Source: JAFGRR01 sp964499235
GTDB lineage: Bacteria > Planctomycetota > Phycisphaerae > UBA1845 > Fen-1342
DNA: 64,000 nucleotides
Direction: 5' to 3'
NCBI GenBank assembly: GCA_964499235.1
Contig: CAZCKC010000001.1
Location: 123,097-187,096, forward strand
Shown here: positions 25,413-34,323 of the stretch, one piece after another
Layout: every line of letters begins with the position of its first letter
Position numbering within the stretch: the stretch's first letter is position 1
Notes under the pieces: generated by a model
What the model saw: the letters and a program-made list of their open reading frames with translations, nothing else
The model's database searches: none
What the model was told of the DNA's origin: nothing
Made by a program: the position numbers and the translations under genes

Positions 25413-27026
25413 CTACGCCAAATTCATCGTCATCAGGAAGATCCCGTTGCTGTCAGTCTTCTCCAGCCGCGTCCGCAGCATCTCCACCGACTCCACCGGG
25501 TTCATGTCGCTCAGCACCCGCCGCAGCAGGTACACCTTCTCGAGCTCCTTCGGATCCAATAGCAGCTCTTCTTTCCGCGTGCCCGACGCGCCGATGTTGA
25601 TCGCCGGGTAGACCCGCTTCTCGACCAGCCGCCGATCCAGGTGCAGCTCGCTGTTGCCCGTGCCCTTGAACTCCTCGAAGATCACCTCGTCCATCTTCGA
25701 GCCTGTCTCCACCAGCGCGGTCCCCACGATCGTCAGGCTGCCGCCCTCTTCAATGTTCCGGGCCGCCCCAAAGAACCGCTTCGGCTTCTGCAGCGCGTTG
25801 GCGTCCACGCCACCGGTCAAGATCTTGCCCGAGTGCGGCACCTCCGTGTTGTGCGCCCGCGCCAGCCGCGTGATCGAGTCCAGGAAGATCACCACGTCGT
25901 GGCCGTACTCCACCAGCCGCTTCGACTTCTCCAGCACCATGTCCGCGACCTGCACGTGCCGACTCGCCGGCTCGTCGAAGGTCGAGCTGATGACCTCCGC
26001 ATCCGTTGCCCGCTGCATCTCGGTGACTTCCTCCGGCCGCTCGTCGATCAGCAGGATGATCACCTTCGCGTCCGGGTGGTTCGTCGAGACTGCGTTGGCC
26101 ATCTTCTGCAGCAGCACCGTCTTGCCGGTCCGCGGCGGCGCGACGATCAGCATCCGCTGCCCGAAGCCGATCGGCGTCACCATGTCCACGATCCGCATGT
26201 TGAGCTCTTTCGGATCGGTCTCCAGGAACACGCGGTTGTCGGGGTGCAGCGGCGTCAGGTCCTCGAAGTTCGTCTTCTCCGAGACCGTCTCCGGCGCCTC
26301 GTAGTTGATCGCCTCCACCCGCAGCAGGGCGAAGTACCGCTCCGACTCCTTCGGTGGCCGAATCTGACCCGCGACGACGTGCCCGTTCCGTAGCCCGAAC
26401 CGCCGGATCTGCGACGGGCTCACGTAGATGTCATCCGGGCAGGGGAGGTAGTTGTACTCCGGGCTCCGCAGGAAACCGAAGCCATCCGGCAGGATCTCCA
26501 GCACTCCCTCGCCGTACAACAGCCCGTTCTGGCTGATCCGCCGCTTCAGGATGTTGAAGATCAGGTCCTGCTTCGTCAGCCCGACGAAGTCCTCGATCCC
26601 CTCGTCCTTGGCGACCTCGTGCAACTCCGCCACACTCATCTTCTGCAGGTCGGTGATGTGCAACTCCGACCGCTTGATCTTCTCGTACTTCTCGTGCGTC
26701 TCCGCGTCGATGGCCGGCTCCGCCTCATCGACATCGGTGTCCTCGACCGGCGGCTGCTCCGCCGCTTCGCGCTCCTGGTCCTTCTCTTTGTCCTTATCCT
26801 TCCCGCCCGAGCGGCGCCCGCGGCCGGGACGCTTGCCCTTGGTCGCGGACCGCCCCCGCGAGCGACGCTCCGTCGTCTCTTCATCCGCGGTATCGGTCTC
26901 GACGAATTTCGAATCGGCATCTTCGGCTGTCACGGTGTCCTCCGTGGTGTCGTCGGCAGGGGGGGTCGAATCGTGGCGCTTGGCCGTCGGTTTGCGGCCC
27001 GGGGCGCGAGTTGGCGTCTTCGCCAT
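25413..27026 (-). CDS. rho: transcription termination factor Rho
   Basis: 537 residues, about 110 longer than E. coli Rho. Residues 1-115 form a charged, low-complexity extension (RGRSATKGKRPGRGRRSGGK, then DKDKEKDQER), then come the Rho N domain (LQKMSVAELHEVAKDEGI), the cold-shock-like RNA-binding domain (GVLEILPDGFGFLRSPEYNY) and the RecA-type hexameric ATPase. Walker A is APPRTGKT at 296-303, and LLIDERPEEVTEMQR, EVISSTFDEPASRHVQVA and RFFGAARNIEEGGSLTI are textbook Rho. All catalytic and bicyclomycin-pocket regions look intact. The gene lies 150 bases downstream of coaE on the same strand. Long basic Rho insertions are known in GC-rich bacteria and may add RNA contacts. Confidence 0.97.
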   Translation of the reverse strand: MAKTPTRAPGRKPTAKRHDSTPPADDTTEDTVTAEDADSKFVETDTADEETTERRSRGRSATKGKRPGRGRRSGGKDKDKEKDQEREAAEQPPVEDTDVDEAEPAIDAETHEKYEKIKRSELHITDLQKMSVAELHEVAKDEGIEDFVGLTKQDLIFNILKRRISQNGLLYGEGVLEILPDGFGFLRSPEYNYLPCPDDIYVSPSQIRRFGLRNGHVVAGQIRPPKESERYFALLRVEAINYEAPETVSEKTNFEDLTPLHPDNRVFLETDPKELNMRIVDMVTPIGFGQRMLIVAPPRTGKTVLLQKMANAVSTNHPDAKVIILLIDERPEEVTEMQRATDAEVISSTFDEPASRHVQVADMVLEKSKRLVEYGHDVVIFLDSITRLARAHNTEVPHSGKILTGGVDANALQKPKRFFGAARNIEEGGSLTIVGTALVETGSKMDEVIFEEFKGTGNSELHLDRRLVEKRVYPAINIGASGTRKEELLLDPKELEKVYLLRRVLSDMNPVESVEMLRTRLEKTDSNGIFLMTMNLA

Positions 27027-27154
27027 ACAGCAGGGTTCCTAAAGGGTTTGAAGGAGTGATTGGAGGTTGTGTTGGTGTTCCGTCAGTTGCGCGGTTCATG
27101 TTCAGGCGGTGTGGGAAGCGGGCGGTGAGCTCACGTGACCGGTCTGAGCCCCCC

Positions 27155-27189
27155 GTCACAGCCTCGCGCGAGTCAGTCACAGCCTCGCG
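27155..27189. repeat. direct repeat at the 3' end of coaE
   Basis: The 14-mer GTCACAGCCTCGCG occurs at 27155-27168 and again at 27176-27189, 21 bases apart. The second copy contains the coaE stop codon and its last codons; the first lies just downstream. It looks like a small local duplication. Confidence 0.6.
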
Positions 27190-27797
27190 AGAATCTCGGC
27201 TACCTGTCGCTCGAGTGCCGCCCGCTCACCCTCGTTGTCGATCACGAAGTCGGCTTGGCGACGTTTTTCGGCCACCGGAAGTTGCCATTGCTCGCGGCGA
27301 GATACCTCGTCGGCGTCCCACTTCCGGGTTCGTTTGAGTCTCTGCTTCCGCTCGTGGTCACTGACCGCAACGAAAACGACAGCGTCACAGGTCTGGACGA
27401 GGTTGCTTTCGAACAGAAGCGGGGAGTCGAGGACAATCGCGGCGAACGCGGCATCCTTGCTTGCTCCCGCAATCATAGCGGCCCGCCGCTCGGCGATCAA
27501 GGGGTGCGTCAACGATTCCAACCGCTGCCGCGCCGCCGGATCAGAGAAAACGATCCCCGCCAGCTTCCGCCGATCCGGCCTGCCGTCCGGACCCAGAATC
27601 TCTTTCCCCCACCACTCGGCCAGCTGCCCCGCCACCGCTGGTTCCCGCAGCACCGCATGGTTCAAGGCATCCGAGTCAATCACGCAGCAGCCCTGCCGAC
27701 CGAATTCTGCCGCCACCGTCGACTTCCCCGACCCGATCGCCCCGCACAGCCCGACAATCGGCTTCGCCCCGGTCCTCACCGCCGGTGCCTTCGACAC
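27177..27797 (-). CDS. coaE: dephospho-CoA kinase
   Basis: 206 residues from the GTG at 27797, preceded by AGAGGGG; the frame upstream is not protein-like. CoaE phosphorylates the 3'-hydroxyl of dephospho-CoA in the last step of coenzyme A synthesis. The P-loop GLCGAIGSGKST is at 16-27. CCVIDSDALNHAVL carries the conserved Asp-x-Asp, LTHPLIAERR is the CoA-domain motif, and VLDSPLLFES and the lid region RTRKWDADEVSRREQWQ are all typical. The length fits the family. It lies upstream of rho, probably in one transcript. Confidence 0.93.
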   Translation of the reverse strand: MSKAPAVRTGAKPIVGLCGAIGSGKSTVAAEFGRQGCCVIDSDALNHAVLREPAVAGQLAEWWGKEILGPDGRPDRRKLAGIVFSDPAARQRLESLTHPLIAERRAAMIAGASKDAAFAAIVLDSPLLFESNLVQTCDAVVFVAVSDHERKQRLKRTRKWDADEVSRREQWQLPVAEKRRQADFVIDNEGERAALERQVAEILARL

Positions 27798-28038
27798 GCC
27801 CGACCCCTCTTCGCACTGCCCCGCCACGACCCACTCCCAGTGGGACCCCGAGCACGCCCTGGACCATTCGGGAGATTTGCCCGCCCGCCGACGGGCCCGA
27901 TTCACACCACCCCAATAGGATATCAGAAAAGTTGCTCACCGGATTCGCCGCCGTGCCCAGCCGCACCGACGCGTCGGCGTCTCGGAGCAAGATGCGTTAG
28001 GTCCCAACATGCCCCAACCAAGCAAAAAGGGAGATCCA

Positions 28039-28629
28039 ATGGCAGCCAGTGTGGGTAAACCCGCCCCTGACTTCAAGGGCACGGCCTGCGTCAAGGGCGA
28101 GTTCAAGGACATCAGCCTCTCGGACTATCGCGGCAAGAAGGTCGTCCTCTTCTTCTGGCCGCTCGACTTCACGTTCGTCTGCCCGACCGAAATCGTCGCC
28201 TTCAACGAAAAATACAAGGACTTCCAGGAGCGCAACACCGAGGTCCTCGGTGCCTCCGTCGATAGCCACTTCACCCACCTCGCCTGGCAGCGCACCCCCC
28301 AGAAACAGGGCGGCCTCGGCCCCATCGACTTTCCCATGATCGCCGACCAGACCCATGCGATCAGCGATAGCTACGGCGTCCTCGTCGAGGACGGCGGCGT
28401 CGCCTTCCGCGGCCTCTTCCTCATCGACGAGGAAGGCGTCATCCGCCATCTGGTCATCAACGACCTGCCCCTCGGCCGCAGTGTCGACGAGGCCCTCCGG
28501 ATCGTTGACGCCCTCGCCCACTTCCAGAAAAACGGCGAGGTCTGCCCCGCCAACTGGAAGCCCGGAGAAAAGGCCATGAAGGCCGGTGTCGACGAGTCCA
28601 AGGAGTACTTCGAGAGCTGGGCCAAGTAG
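28039..28629 (+). CDS. typical 2-Cys peroxiredoxin
   Basis: 196 residues; the start at the ATG at 28039 follows GGGAG. It reduces H2O2 and organic peroxides in the cytoplasm. The peroxidatic Cys48 sits in FTFVCPTEIVAF and the resolving Cys169 in GEVCPANWKPG. Arg and Thr of the active site are present (WQRTPQKQ, PT). The GGLG motif at 91-94 plus a C-terminal YF (KEYFESWAK) mark the hyperoxidation-sensitive Prx1/AhpC class. It is followed by a strong terminator and then by the NDH-2 and ferredoxin-reductase genes, which could share a redox context. Its electron donor (AhpF or thioredoxin) is not encoded here. Confidence 0.95.
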   Translation: MAASVGKPAPDFKGTACVKGEFKDISLSDYRGKKVVLFFWPLDFTFVCPTEIVAFNEKYKDFQERNTEVLGASVDSHFTHLAWQRTPQKQGGLGPIDFPMIADQTHAISDSYGVLVEDGGVAFRGLFLIDEEGVIRHLVINDLPLGRSVDEALRIVDALAHFQKNGEVCPANWKPGEKAMKAGVDESKEYFESWAK

Positions 28630-28659
28630 GCGCAACCTCGACGCCCGGCAGGCTCAATC

Positions 28660-28702
28660 AACGCGGGCGGCGGCCCCGGGTCGCCAGCCCGCGTTTATTT
28701 TC
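28660..28702 (+). terminator. Rho-independent terminator of the peroxiredoxin gene
   Basis: AACGCGGGC (28660-28668) pairs with GCCCGCGTT (28687-28695), with inner GGCG/CGCC, followed by TTTATTTT. It lies 30 bases after the stop codon. Confidence 0.85.
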
Positions 28703-28832
28703 TGCGTCTCGCGGCGTCTTCCCGGCCGGGCTCGGCACGCCGAGCGCCAATCGCGGGAATCGACCCACGGGGAAACGCCACGCCCCGCTTCAGAATCGCT
28801 GAAATCGCCCCGCGACACGGTCCGGACCCGCA

Positions 28833-28861
28833 TTGCCTGGATTCGGGCCTTACCATACAGT
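28833..28861 (+). promoter_or_regulatory. predicted promoter of the NDH-2 gene
   Basis: TTGCCT (28833-28838), 17-base spacer, TACAGT (28856-28861). It lies downstream of the peroxiredoxin terminator and about 57 bases before the ATG at 28919, giving a leader of about 50 bases. Confidence 0.45.
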
Positions 28862-28918
28862 ACTACACAGGTACGAATTGGACGCAGTGGGCTTAGCCGA
28901 GTCCTGAGGTCGTTTGGA

Positions 28919-30220
28919 ATGGAAACCAAGCATGTGGTCGTGATCGGAGCCGGTTTCGGCGGGCTCCACGCCGTCCGAACCCTGGCGCGCGACTATCGGG
29001 TCCGCATCACCCTCATTGACCAGAACAACTACCACCTGTTCCAGCCGCTGCTCTACCAGGTCGCGATCGCCGGCCTCGAGGCCCCCCAGATCGCCTTCCC
29101 GATCCGCGGGTTCCTCCGTAGTTTCCCCCGAGCACGGTTCCATCTCGGCCGCGTCAGCGGTATCGAAACCCAAAACAAGATCGTGTGGGTCGGAGATCAC
29201 CCCGTCCCCTACGACTACCTCATCGTCGCCGCCGGCAGTCGCTCCGCCGACTTCGGCATCCCCGGCGTCCGCGAGCACGCCATCGGCCTCAAGAGCCTCT
29301 CCGAGGCTATCACGATCCGGGACCGCGTCCTCTCCGCCTGCGAGGAAGCCGTTCACACGATCGACGAGCAGCGCCGCCGCGCCTTGCTCACCTTCGTCGT
29401 CATCGGCGGCGGCCCGACCGGCGTCGAGCTGGCTGGCGCCCTCGGCGAGCTCCGCAAGCACGTCATTCCCCGCGACTACCCCGAAATCGACCTCAACGAG
29501 GTCCGCGTCATCCTCATCGAGGCCGCCGACCGTCCGCTCCTCCACCTGTCGCCCTCCTCCTCAGAGTACGCCCGCAATTTCTTCGCCGGCCTCGATGTCA
29601 AGGTCCTGACCAACAAAATGGTTCAGGAGGTCACCCCCGGTGCCGTCATCACCCGTGATGGCGACCACATCACTACCTTCAACGCCATCTGGTCTGCCGG
29701 CATCGCCGGCCGCTCGCTGCCCGGCCTCCCCGACCCCGTCCGCCAAGGCCGGATCGTCACCACCGACTCACTCACCCTCCCCGATCACCCAGACGTCTAC
29801 GTCATCGGGGACCAGAGCGGCATGGAGGCCCCCGACGGCCGCTTCTTCCCGCAGGTCGCCCCCCTGGCGATCCAGCAGGGAAACCACGCCGCCCGCAACA
29901 TCCTCCGCGAGATCGGCGGCAACGTGAAAGCCCCGTTCAAGTACTTCGACAAGGGCAACATGGTCACCCTCGGCCGCAACCACGCCGTCGCCGAGGTCGG
30001 CAAGCTCAAGTTCACCGGCTTCCCCGCGTGGTCCGCCTGGCTCGGCGTCCATCTTCTTTACCTGCTGGGCGGCCGCAACCGCTTCATGGTCCTGTCCAAC
30101 TGGGCCTATAGTTACTTCACGTACGACTACGCCGTTCGGACTATGCACCAGCGACGGGAATTCCCCGCGCTGGCCACCGAAGCGGCGGCACCACCACTGG
30201 AGACCGTCTCATCCGCGTAG
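28919..30220 (+). CDS. ndh: type II NADH:quinone oxidoreductase (NDH-2)
   Basis: 433 residues, the usual NDH-2 size. It oxidises NADH and passes electrons to quinone without proton pumping, as a peripheral membrane flavoprotein. FAD-binding GxGxxG is VVIGAGFGGLHAVRTL at residues 6-21. NNYHLFQPLLYQVA is the family signature. The NADH Rossmann motif is FVVIGGGPTGVELAGAL, and VYVIGDQ closes the FAD site, followed by QVAPLAIQQGNHAARNI for quinone and FAD contacts. The C-terminal part (AWSAWLGVHLLYLLGGRNRF) is amphipathic and should attach to the membrane. It has its own predicted promoter. Confidence 0.93.
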   Translation: METKHVVVIGAGFGGLHAVRTLARDYRVRITLIDQNNYHLFQPLLYQVAIAGLEAPQIAFPIRGFLRSFPRARFHLGRVSGIETQNKIVWVGDHPVPYDYLIVAAGSRSADFGIPGVREHAIGLKSLSEAITIRDRVLSACEEAVHTIDEQRRRALLTFVVIGGGPTGVELAGALGELRKHVIPRDYPEIDLNEVRVILIEAADRPLLHLSPSSSEYARNFFAGLDVKVLTNKMVQEVTPGAVITRDGDHITTFNAIWSAGIAGRSLPGLPDPVRQGRIVTTDSLTLPDHPDVYVIGDQSGMEAPDGRFFPQVAPLAIQQGNHAARNILREIGGNVKAPFKYFDKGNMVTLGRNHAVAEVGKLKFTGFPAWSAWLGVHLLYLLGGRNRFMVLSNWAYSYFTYDYAVRTMHQRREFPALATEAAAPPLETVSSA

Positions 30221-30283
30221 CCGCTTCCCCCGCGGCCCGGTGACGAACCTGATACCATTGCTCGCTCAACGGATAGGAAAGGG

Positions 30284-31132
30284 ATGACCATCACCACCCA
30301 AGGCACTCAATCCAAGCCCGCCGCCACCGAGGTCCTCAACGCGACCGTCACCATGCGGCAGGATATCAACGAATACCTGAGCATCGTCCGCGTGCGCCCC
30401 GACAGCGGCCACATCCCCGACTTCAGGCCCGGACAGTTCGCCACGCTCGGCCTGCCGCGTCAGCCCAAGCAGCAGGAAATCGAGCTGCTCCGCAAGCACG
30501 GCAAGGAGCCCCGCGTCCGCATCACTCGCCGGGCCTACTCCATCGCTTCGGCCCCCGGCGACGACTACCTCGAGTTCTTCGTGATCCTCGTCAAGGAAGG
30601 CCGCCTCACGCCCCAGCTCTGGAGCGTCCCCCAGGGAGGCCGCCTCTGGATGCACGAGGAGATCAAGGGCGAGTTCACCCTCGACCCCGTCCCCGCAGGC
30701 CGCGACCTGGTGATGGTCTCAACCGGCACCGGCCTCGCGCCGTACCTCTCGATGTACCGCCAGTTCCGCAACACAAACCGCTGGCGATCCTTCACCGTCA
30801 TCAACGGCGTCCGCCACGTCTGCGACCTCGGCTATGTTGAGGAGCTAAACCGCTACCAGGAAGAAGACCCCAATTTCACTTACATCCCCCTGGTCTCCCG
30901 CGCCGGCGCCGAGGATGCCTGGGATGGCGTGCATGGCCGCGTCAACGTTCTCCTCGAGGGCGACGCGTACGAGAAGATCACCGGCCGCACGCTCGATCCA
31001 TCGCAGGCCAGCGTTTTCCTCTGCGGAAACCCCGCGATGATTGACGACATGGAGGCGGAGCTGATCAAACTGGGCTTCACCGTTCACACCCACGACCAGC
31101 CCGGCAACATCCATTTCGAGCGCTACTGGTAA
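30284..31132 (+). CDS. fpr: ferredoxin/flavodoxin--NADP+ reductase
   Basis: 282 residues. Transfers electrons between NADPH and ferredoxin or flavodoxin. The FAD domain has RRAYSIASAPGDDY (the RxYS motif) and FFVILVKEGRLTPQL. The NADP domain has LVMVSTGTGLAPYLSMYR, FLCGNPAMIDDM and a C-terminal aromatic Trp (HFERYW), as in bacterial Fpr-type enzymes. The family usually has a short N-terminus; here about 15 polar residues are added. AGGAAAGGG precedes the ATG at 30284. It lies 63 bases after ndh and may be expressed with it. Confidence 0.92.
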   Translation: MTITTQGTQSKPAATEVLNATVTMRQDINEYLSIVRVRPDSGHIPDFRPGQFATLGLPRQPKQQEIELLRKHGKEPRVRITRRAYSIASAPGDDYLEFFVILVKEGRLTPQLWSVPQGGRLWMHEEIKGEFTLDPVPAGRDLVMVSTGTGLAPYLSMYRQFRNTNRWRSFTVINGVRHVCDLGYVEELNRYQEEDPNFTYIPLVSRAGAEDAWDGVHGRVNVLLEGDAYEKITGRTLDPSQASVFLCGNPAMIDDMEAELIKLGFTVHTHDQPGNIHFERYW

Positions 31133-31184
31133 CACTGGCGCACCGCGCAGCGACAAGCCAGCGCACCAATCTCAGCAGGAACGA

Positions 31185-31218
31185 AGCGGCCCGCGACAGC
31201 TATCTGCCGCGGGCCGCT
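31185..31218. terminator. strong hairpin between convergent genes
   Basis: AGCGGCCCGCG and CGCGGGCCGCT form a perfect 11-bp stem around a 12-base loop, between the ends of the convergent fpr and DUF4097 genes. No T-run follows on either strand, so it may stabilise 3' ends or terminate only with help. Confidence 0.45.
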
Positions 31219-31253
31219 CGTGCTATTCCAGGGATCTTTCACCCCCGCAGCGG

Positions 31254-32237
31254 TTACAGCGCCTCGAAGCGGATCGTGCCCGTCACGATGTCAGCCGAGA
31301 TCGTCCCGCCGCCGCCATTCAGCGTCGCCGTGACCTCGCGTGAAATCGTGCTCCCCGAGCGATTGAGGTTCGTCACCGTAAACGCGGACAGGTCGTCGCG
31401 CACCACCCCGAACACCGTCTGCAGATCGAGGTCGGCCGCGAAGTCATCCGGCACCGCGATCTCGATGTCGCCGTTCGCCAGCTCCGCCGTCACGAAGCCG
31501 TCCGCCGGCGGGTTCGCGGCGATTGTGATATCGCCGTTGCTGCCCGCCGCCGCCACGTTGCCCGAGTTCGACTGGATCCCGACATCGCCGTTGCCGAAGC
31601 TCACGTTCAGGTTCCCTTCCTGGCCCGTGATCGACGCATCCCCGTTGTCGAACGTCATCGTCGCCGTTCCCGTCGTCCGCGACAGGAAGATCTCCCCGGT
31701 ATCCAACTCGATATCAACCGCGCCGGTGTTGTCTGCCACGCTCACGTTGCCCGCCTCCAGCGCGATCGTCGTGCTGCCGGCATTGCCCGTTACGTTCACG
31801 TTGCCGGCCTCGCTCTCGATATCCAGCGTCACGCCCGCCGGGAGCGTCAACGTCACATCCGCCGACCACGGGAACGTCGAGCTCACCACCGGGCCCGTCA
31901 GTGTCAGCCGCAGGATCGACGCGTCGTTCGGATCCGGCTCCAGCGTCACCGTCACCTGGCTCAGCCGGTTCTCGGCATCCTCAGCGTCCCGCCCCAACGC
32001 CCGCGTGGTCCCGGTCAGGACCGCCTCGCTCAGGCTGTCATCAAATTCGATCGTCACGTTGCCGGCCTTCCACCGCACCAGCAACGTCGTTACGCCCGAG
32101 CTCGAGGCCGTCAGGTCGACGTCGTCCGTCGCCCGATCGATCCCCGGCTCCACCGTAATCGTGCAGGCCGGCAGCGCCAGCAACACGACCAAGCCGCTCG
32201 CCAAGCCGAACCGCTGCCATCGTCTGATTTGCGTCAT
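31254..32237 (-). CDS. DUF4097-family lipoprotein (putative adhesin)
   Basis: 327 residues from the ATG at 32237 (AGGAGA eight bases upstream). The signal ends in the lipobox LPAC, predicting lipidation. The mature protein is a series of short beta strands with recurring GNV/GDI turns (WKAGNVTIEF, ESEAGNVNVTG, LEAGNVSVADN, FDNGDASITG, FGNGDVGIQS, ELANGDIEIA), the right-handed beta-helix-like pattern of DUF4097 proteins. No catalytic motif is seen, and the binding target is unknown. It is convergent with the ferredoxin reductase gene. Confidence 0.82.
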   Translation of the reverse strand: MTQIRRWQRFGLASGLVVLLALPACTITVEPGIDRATDDVDLTASSSGVTTLLVRWKAGNVTIEFDDSLSEAVLTGTTRALGRDAEDAENRLSQVTVTLEPDPNDASILRLTLTGPVVSSTFPWSADVTLTLPAGVTLDIESEAGNVNVTGNAGSTTIALEAGNVSVADNTGAVDIELDTGEIFLSRTTGTATMTFDNGDASITGQEGNLNVSFGNGDVGIQSNSGNVAAAGSNGDITIAANPPADGFVTAELANGDIEIAVPDDFAADLDLQTVFGVVRDDLSAFTVTNLNRSGSTISREVTATLNGGGGTISADIVTGTIRFEAL

Positions 32238-32415
32238 GGGGCTCGTCTCCTGTCTCGCTCCCGGGGATCGCCGTTCCATCGGACCTCCAATGTCCGGAAC
32301 GGCATGCGGCCGCGCAACTCACTCGGCGGCCGACGACCGCCCGCATTATGGGCCCGCGGTCAAGTCGGAATGCACTGTCTGGGCACAAGGGCGGCGTGCG
32401 AGACTCGGCAGGGGG

Positions 32416-32979
32416 TCAAATCCGCAGCCCGCTCTTCGCCCGGGCCGCGAGATAACGCATGTAGCGATCCACCGAGGCGTGCACCTCGTTGGCCGCCTCT
32501 TCGGCGTTCGCCCAGCCCTCGCTCTTCACCGTCGCCCCCTCCAGCTCCTTGTAGGTCAAGAAGAAGTGCTCGACCTCGCGCAGAAAGTGGACCGGAGCCT
32601 TCTCCAGGTCGGTGATCTCGTTGAAGAGCGGGTCGGAGTTCGGGACCCCCAAGATCTTGTAATCCGGATTCCCGTGATCGGTCATCTTAAACATCCCGAT
32701 CACCCGCGTCTCGATCAGGCAACCCGTAAATGTCGGCTCGTTCACCTTCACCAGGATGTCGAGCGGGTCATCATCTTCCGCCAGCGTCTGCGGAATGAAC
32801 CCGTAATCCCCAGGATAATGCGACGAGGAGTACAGGTACCGGTCCAACCGCATCAACCCCGTCGCCTTGTCGAGCTCGAACTTGTTCCGCCGGCCCTTCG
32901 GGATCTCGATGATCGCGTTCACGTCCGACGGCAAGTGCGTGCCGGCCGGGATGCTCATGAAGATTGAGCCGTCCATCAT
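32416..32979 (-). CDS. ppa: inorganic pyrophosphatase, family I
   Basis: 187 residues. Hydrolyses pyrophosphate to drive biosynthetic reactions. The metal-binding signature DDDPLDILV is present, with EIPKGRRNKFELDKATG (substrate Lys/Arg/Glu), YPGDYGFIPQTL and the later DHGNPDYKIL. The length and order fit soluble hexameric bacterial enzymes. GGGAGAAGG precedes the start; ATG ATG offers two adjacent starts. An extended -10 (TGCTAGGAT, minus strand, 33045-33053) about 60 bases upstream could be its promoter. Confidence 0.95.
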   Translation of the reverse strand: MMDGSIFMSIPAGTHLPSDVNAIIEIPKGRRNKFELDKATGLMRLDRYLYSSSHYPGDYGFIPQTLAEDDDPLDILVKVNEPTFTGCLIETRVIGMFKMTDHGNPDYKILGVPNSDPLFNEITDLEKAPVHFLREVEHFFLTYKELEGATVKSEGWANAEEAANEVHASVDRYMRYLAARAKSGLRI

Positions 32980-33149
32980 GGTGCGCCTTCTCCCAGTCCC
33001 TGTCCGGCCTGCCCCCGCCGGACCTGCTCAGTCACTAACCCGACATCCTAGCAATTTTTTCGCCGTGCGGGGTCGCAAGTTAGCCGGCTGGCAGAACGAA
33101 GACACCCCAACCCTGCCTTTGCCAACCTGAGGTCGACGCCGCCCGGCCC

Positions 33150-33190
33150 ACAAACAATCCAGCCCCGCGACCGACTCGATCGCGGGGCTG
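33150..33190 (-). terminator. terminator-like hairpin after the sigma factor gene
   Basis: On the minus strand CAGCCCCGCGA pairs perfectly with TCGCGGGGCTG (33160-33190) around a nine-base loop, followed by GATTGTTTG. It lies 57 bases beyond the sigma factor stop codon. Confidence 0.6.
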
Positions 33191-33246
33191 AAGTGGATCA
33201 ATGCTCCGGTTGCCTCGGGACGCCAATTTGCAGGCGTCGAACCGCA

Positions 33247-34323
33247 TCAGGCGGCCACAACATCCTCGTTGACGACGATCCGCAGTTTGTCTAGGGCCTT
33301 GTTCTGGATCTGGCGGACGCGTTCCTTGGTCACGCCGATCAGCTCGGCCACCTGCTTGAGGGTTTTCGCCCGCGGCGGTCCGTCGACGTCGCGTGGCCGG
33401 TTCAAATCGAACCGTGCCTCGAGCACCCGCTGCTCGACCGCGCTCAGCCCGGCCGTGTTCTTCGTCAGAATCTCGCGGAGATCGCTAACGAAATCATCCT
33501 CGATGTTCTCGCGCTTCCGCTCGAGGTGATCGCTCTTCTCGAGCGCCGGGTCGAACTCGGTCGGGAAGTAGCTGCGGTAGCGGGCGCTCTTCGCGGCCGA
33601 GCTGCTGAAACTGCTCAGAATCGCCCGGCAGGCATAGGTGCTGAACTTGAAGCCCCGCATGCAGTCAAACTTGTCGACGCTCCGCAGTAGCGCAAGATTG
33701 CCCTCGCAAATCAGGTCGCCGATGTCCACGCCGACGGTCTTCGACCGCTTCGCCATCGCCGGGACCAACGAGAGGTTTGCCTGAATAATGTACGTTCGCG
33801 TCTTGTGGGCGGCGTAGTACCACTTCAGCACCTCCCGCGCCTCGCGGGCGGTCAGCCGCTTGCTCTTCGCATTCCGCACCACCCGCATCACGCGGTAGCG
33901 GCAGTAGTTCAGGCACAAGAACAACTCGCGTTCTTCCGCCGCCGTCAGCGACCGTGTCGAAGACGCCGCCGGCGCAAAGGGGTCGCCGCCGATGCTGATC
34001 CCGATGGCCACCTCGATCTCATCGAGCGGGCCACAGAACTGTTTTTCGCCGTTCGAACGCGGAAACCGTTCGTCGTAGACGCACTCCAACTCCTCAGAGA
34101 GCAGCTTCTCCAGTGTCGATACCTCGTCTACCGTGAAGCGCTTCAGCGTCGACGGCACGGGCAGCTCAACCTTCGGCTGGTGCTTCCGCAACGACGCACC
34201 GCGCGTCGCCTTCGTGGTCGACCGACTCTCTTCGGGCTTGCTTTGGCGGCCTTCTTCAGAGGCGGGCGTCTGCGTCGAGCGACGTGGATCCGTGCTGCGC
34301 GTTGCGGCTCGCGTGCTGGCCAT
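33247..34323 (-). CDS. sigma-70 family RNA polymerase sigma factor
   Basis: 358 residues from the ATG at 34323, chosen because AAAGGAACGG precedes it. Residues 1-60 are basic and low-complexity. Region 2 is present: NLSLVPAMAKRS, GDLICEGNLALLRSVDKFDC and FKFSTYACRAILSSF (core binding and -10 recognition). Region 3 is short, and region 4 ends in TLKQVAELIGVTKERVRQIQ (helix-turn-helix, -35 recognition). An insert between the N-terminus and region 2 (about residues 80-170) is specific to this protein. It resembles group 2/3 factors rather than the housekeeping RpoD, since region 1.1 is absent. A predicted promoter at 34709-34736 implies a leader of about 380 bases. Confidence 0.9.
   Translation of the reverse strand: MASTRAATRSTDPRRSTQTPASEEGRQSKPEESRSTTKATRGASLRKHQPKVELPVPSTLKRFTVDEVSTLEKLLSEELECVYDERFPRSNGEKQFCGPLDEIEVAIGISIGGDPFAPAASSTRSLTAAEERELFLCLNYCRYRVMRVVRNAKSKRLTAREAREVLKWYYAAHKTRTYIIQANLSLVPAMAKRSKTVGVDIGDLICEGNLALLRSVDKFDCMRGFKFSTYACRAILSSFSSSAAKSARYRSYFPTEFDPALEKSDHLERKRENIEDDFVSDLREILTKNTAGLSAVEQRVLEARFDLNRPRDVDGPPRAKTLKQVAELIGVTKERVRQIQNKALDKLRIVVNEDVVAA

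Noticed and set aside
27125..27138. Overlapping palindromes GTGAGCTCAC and TCACGTGA upstream of rho
   Set aside because: Short palindromes of common composition; no promoter or repeat elsewhere supports a function.
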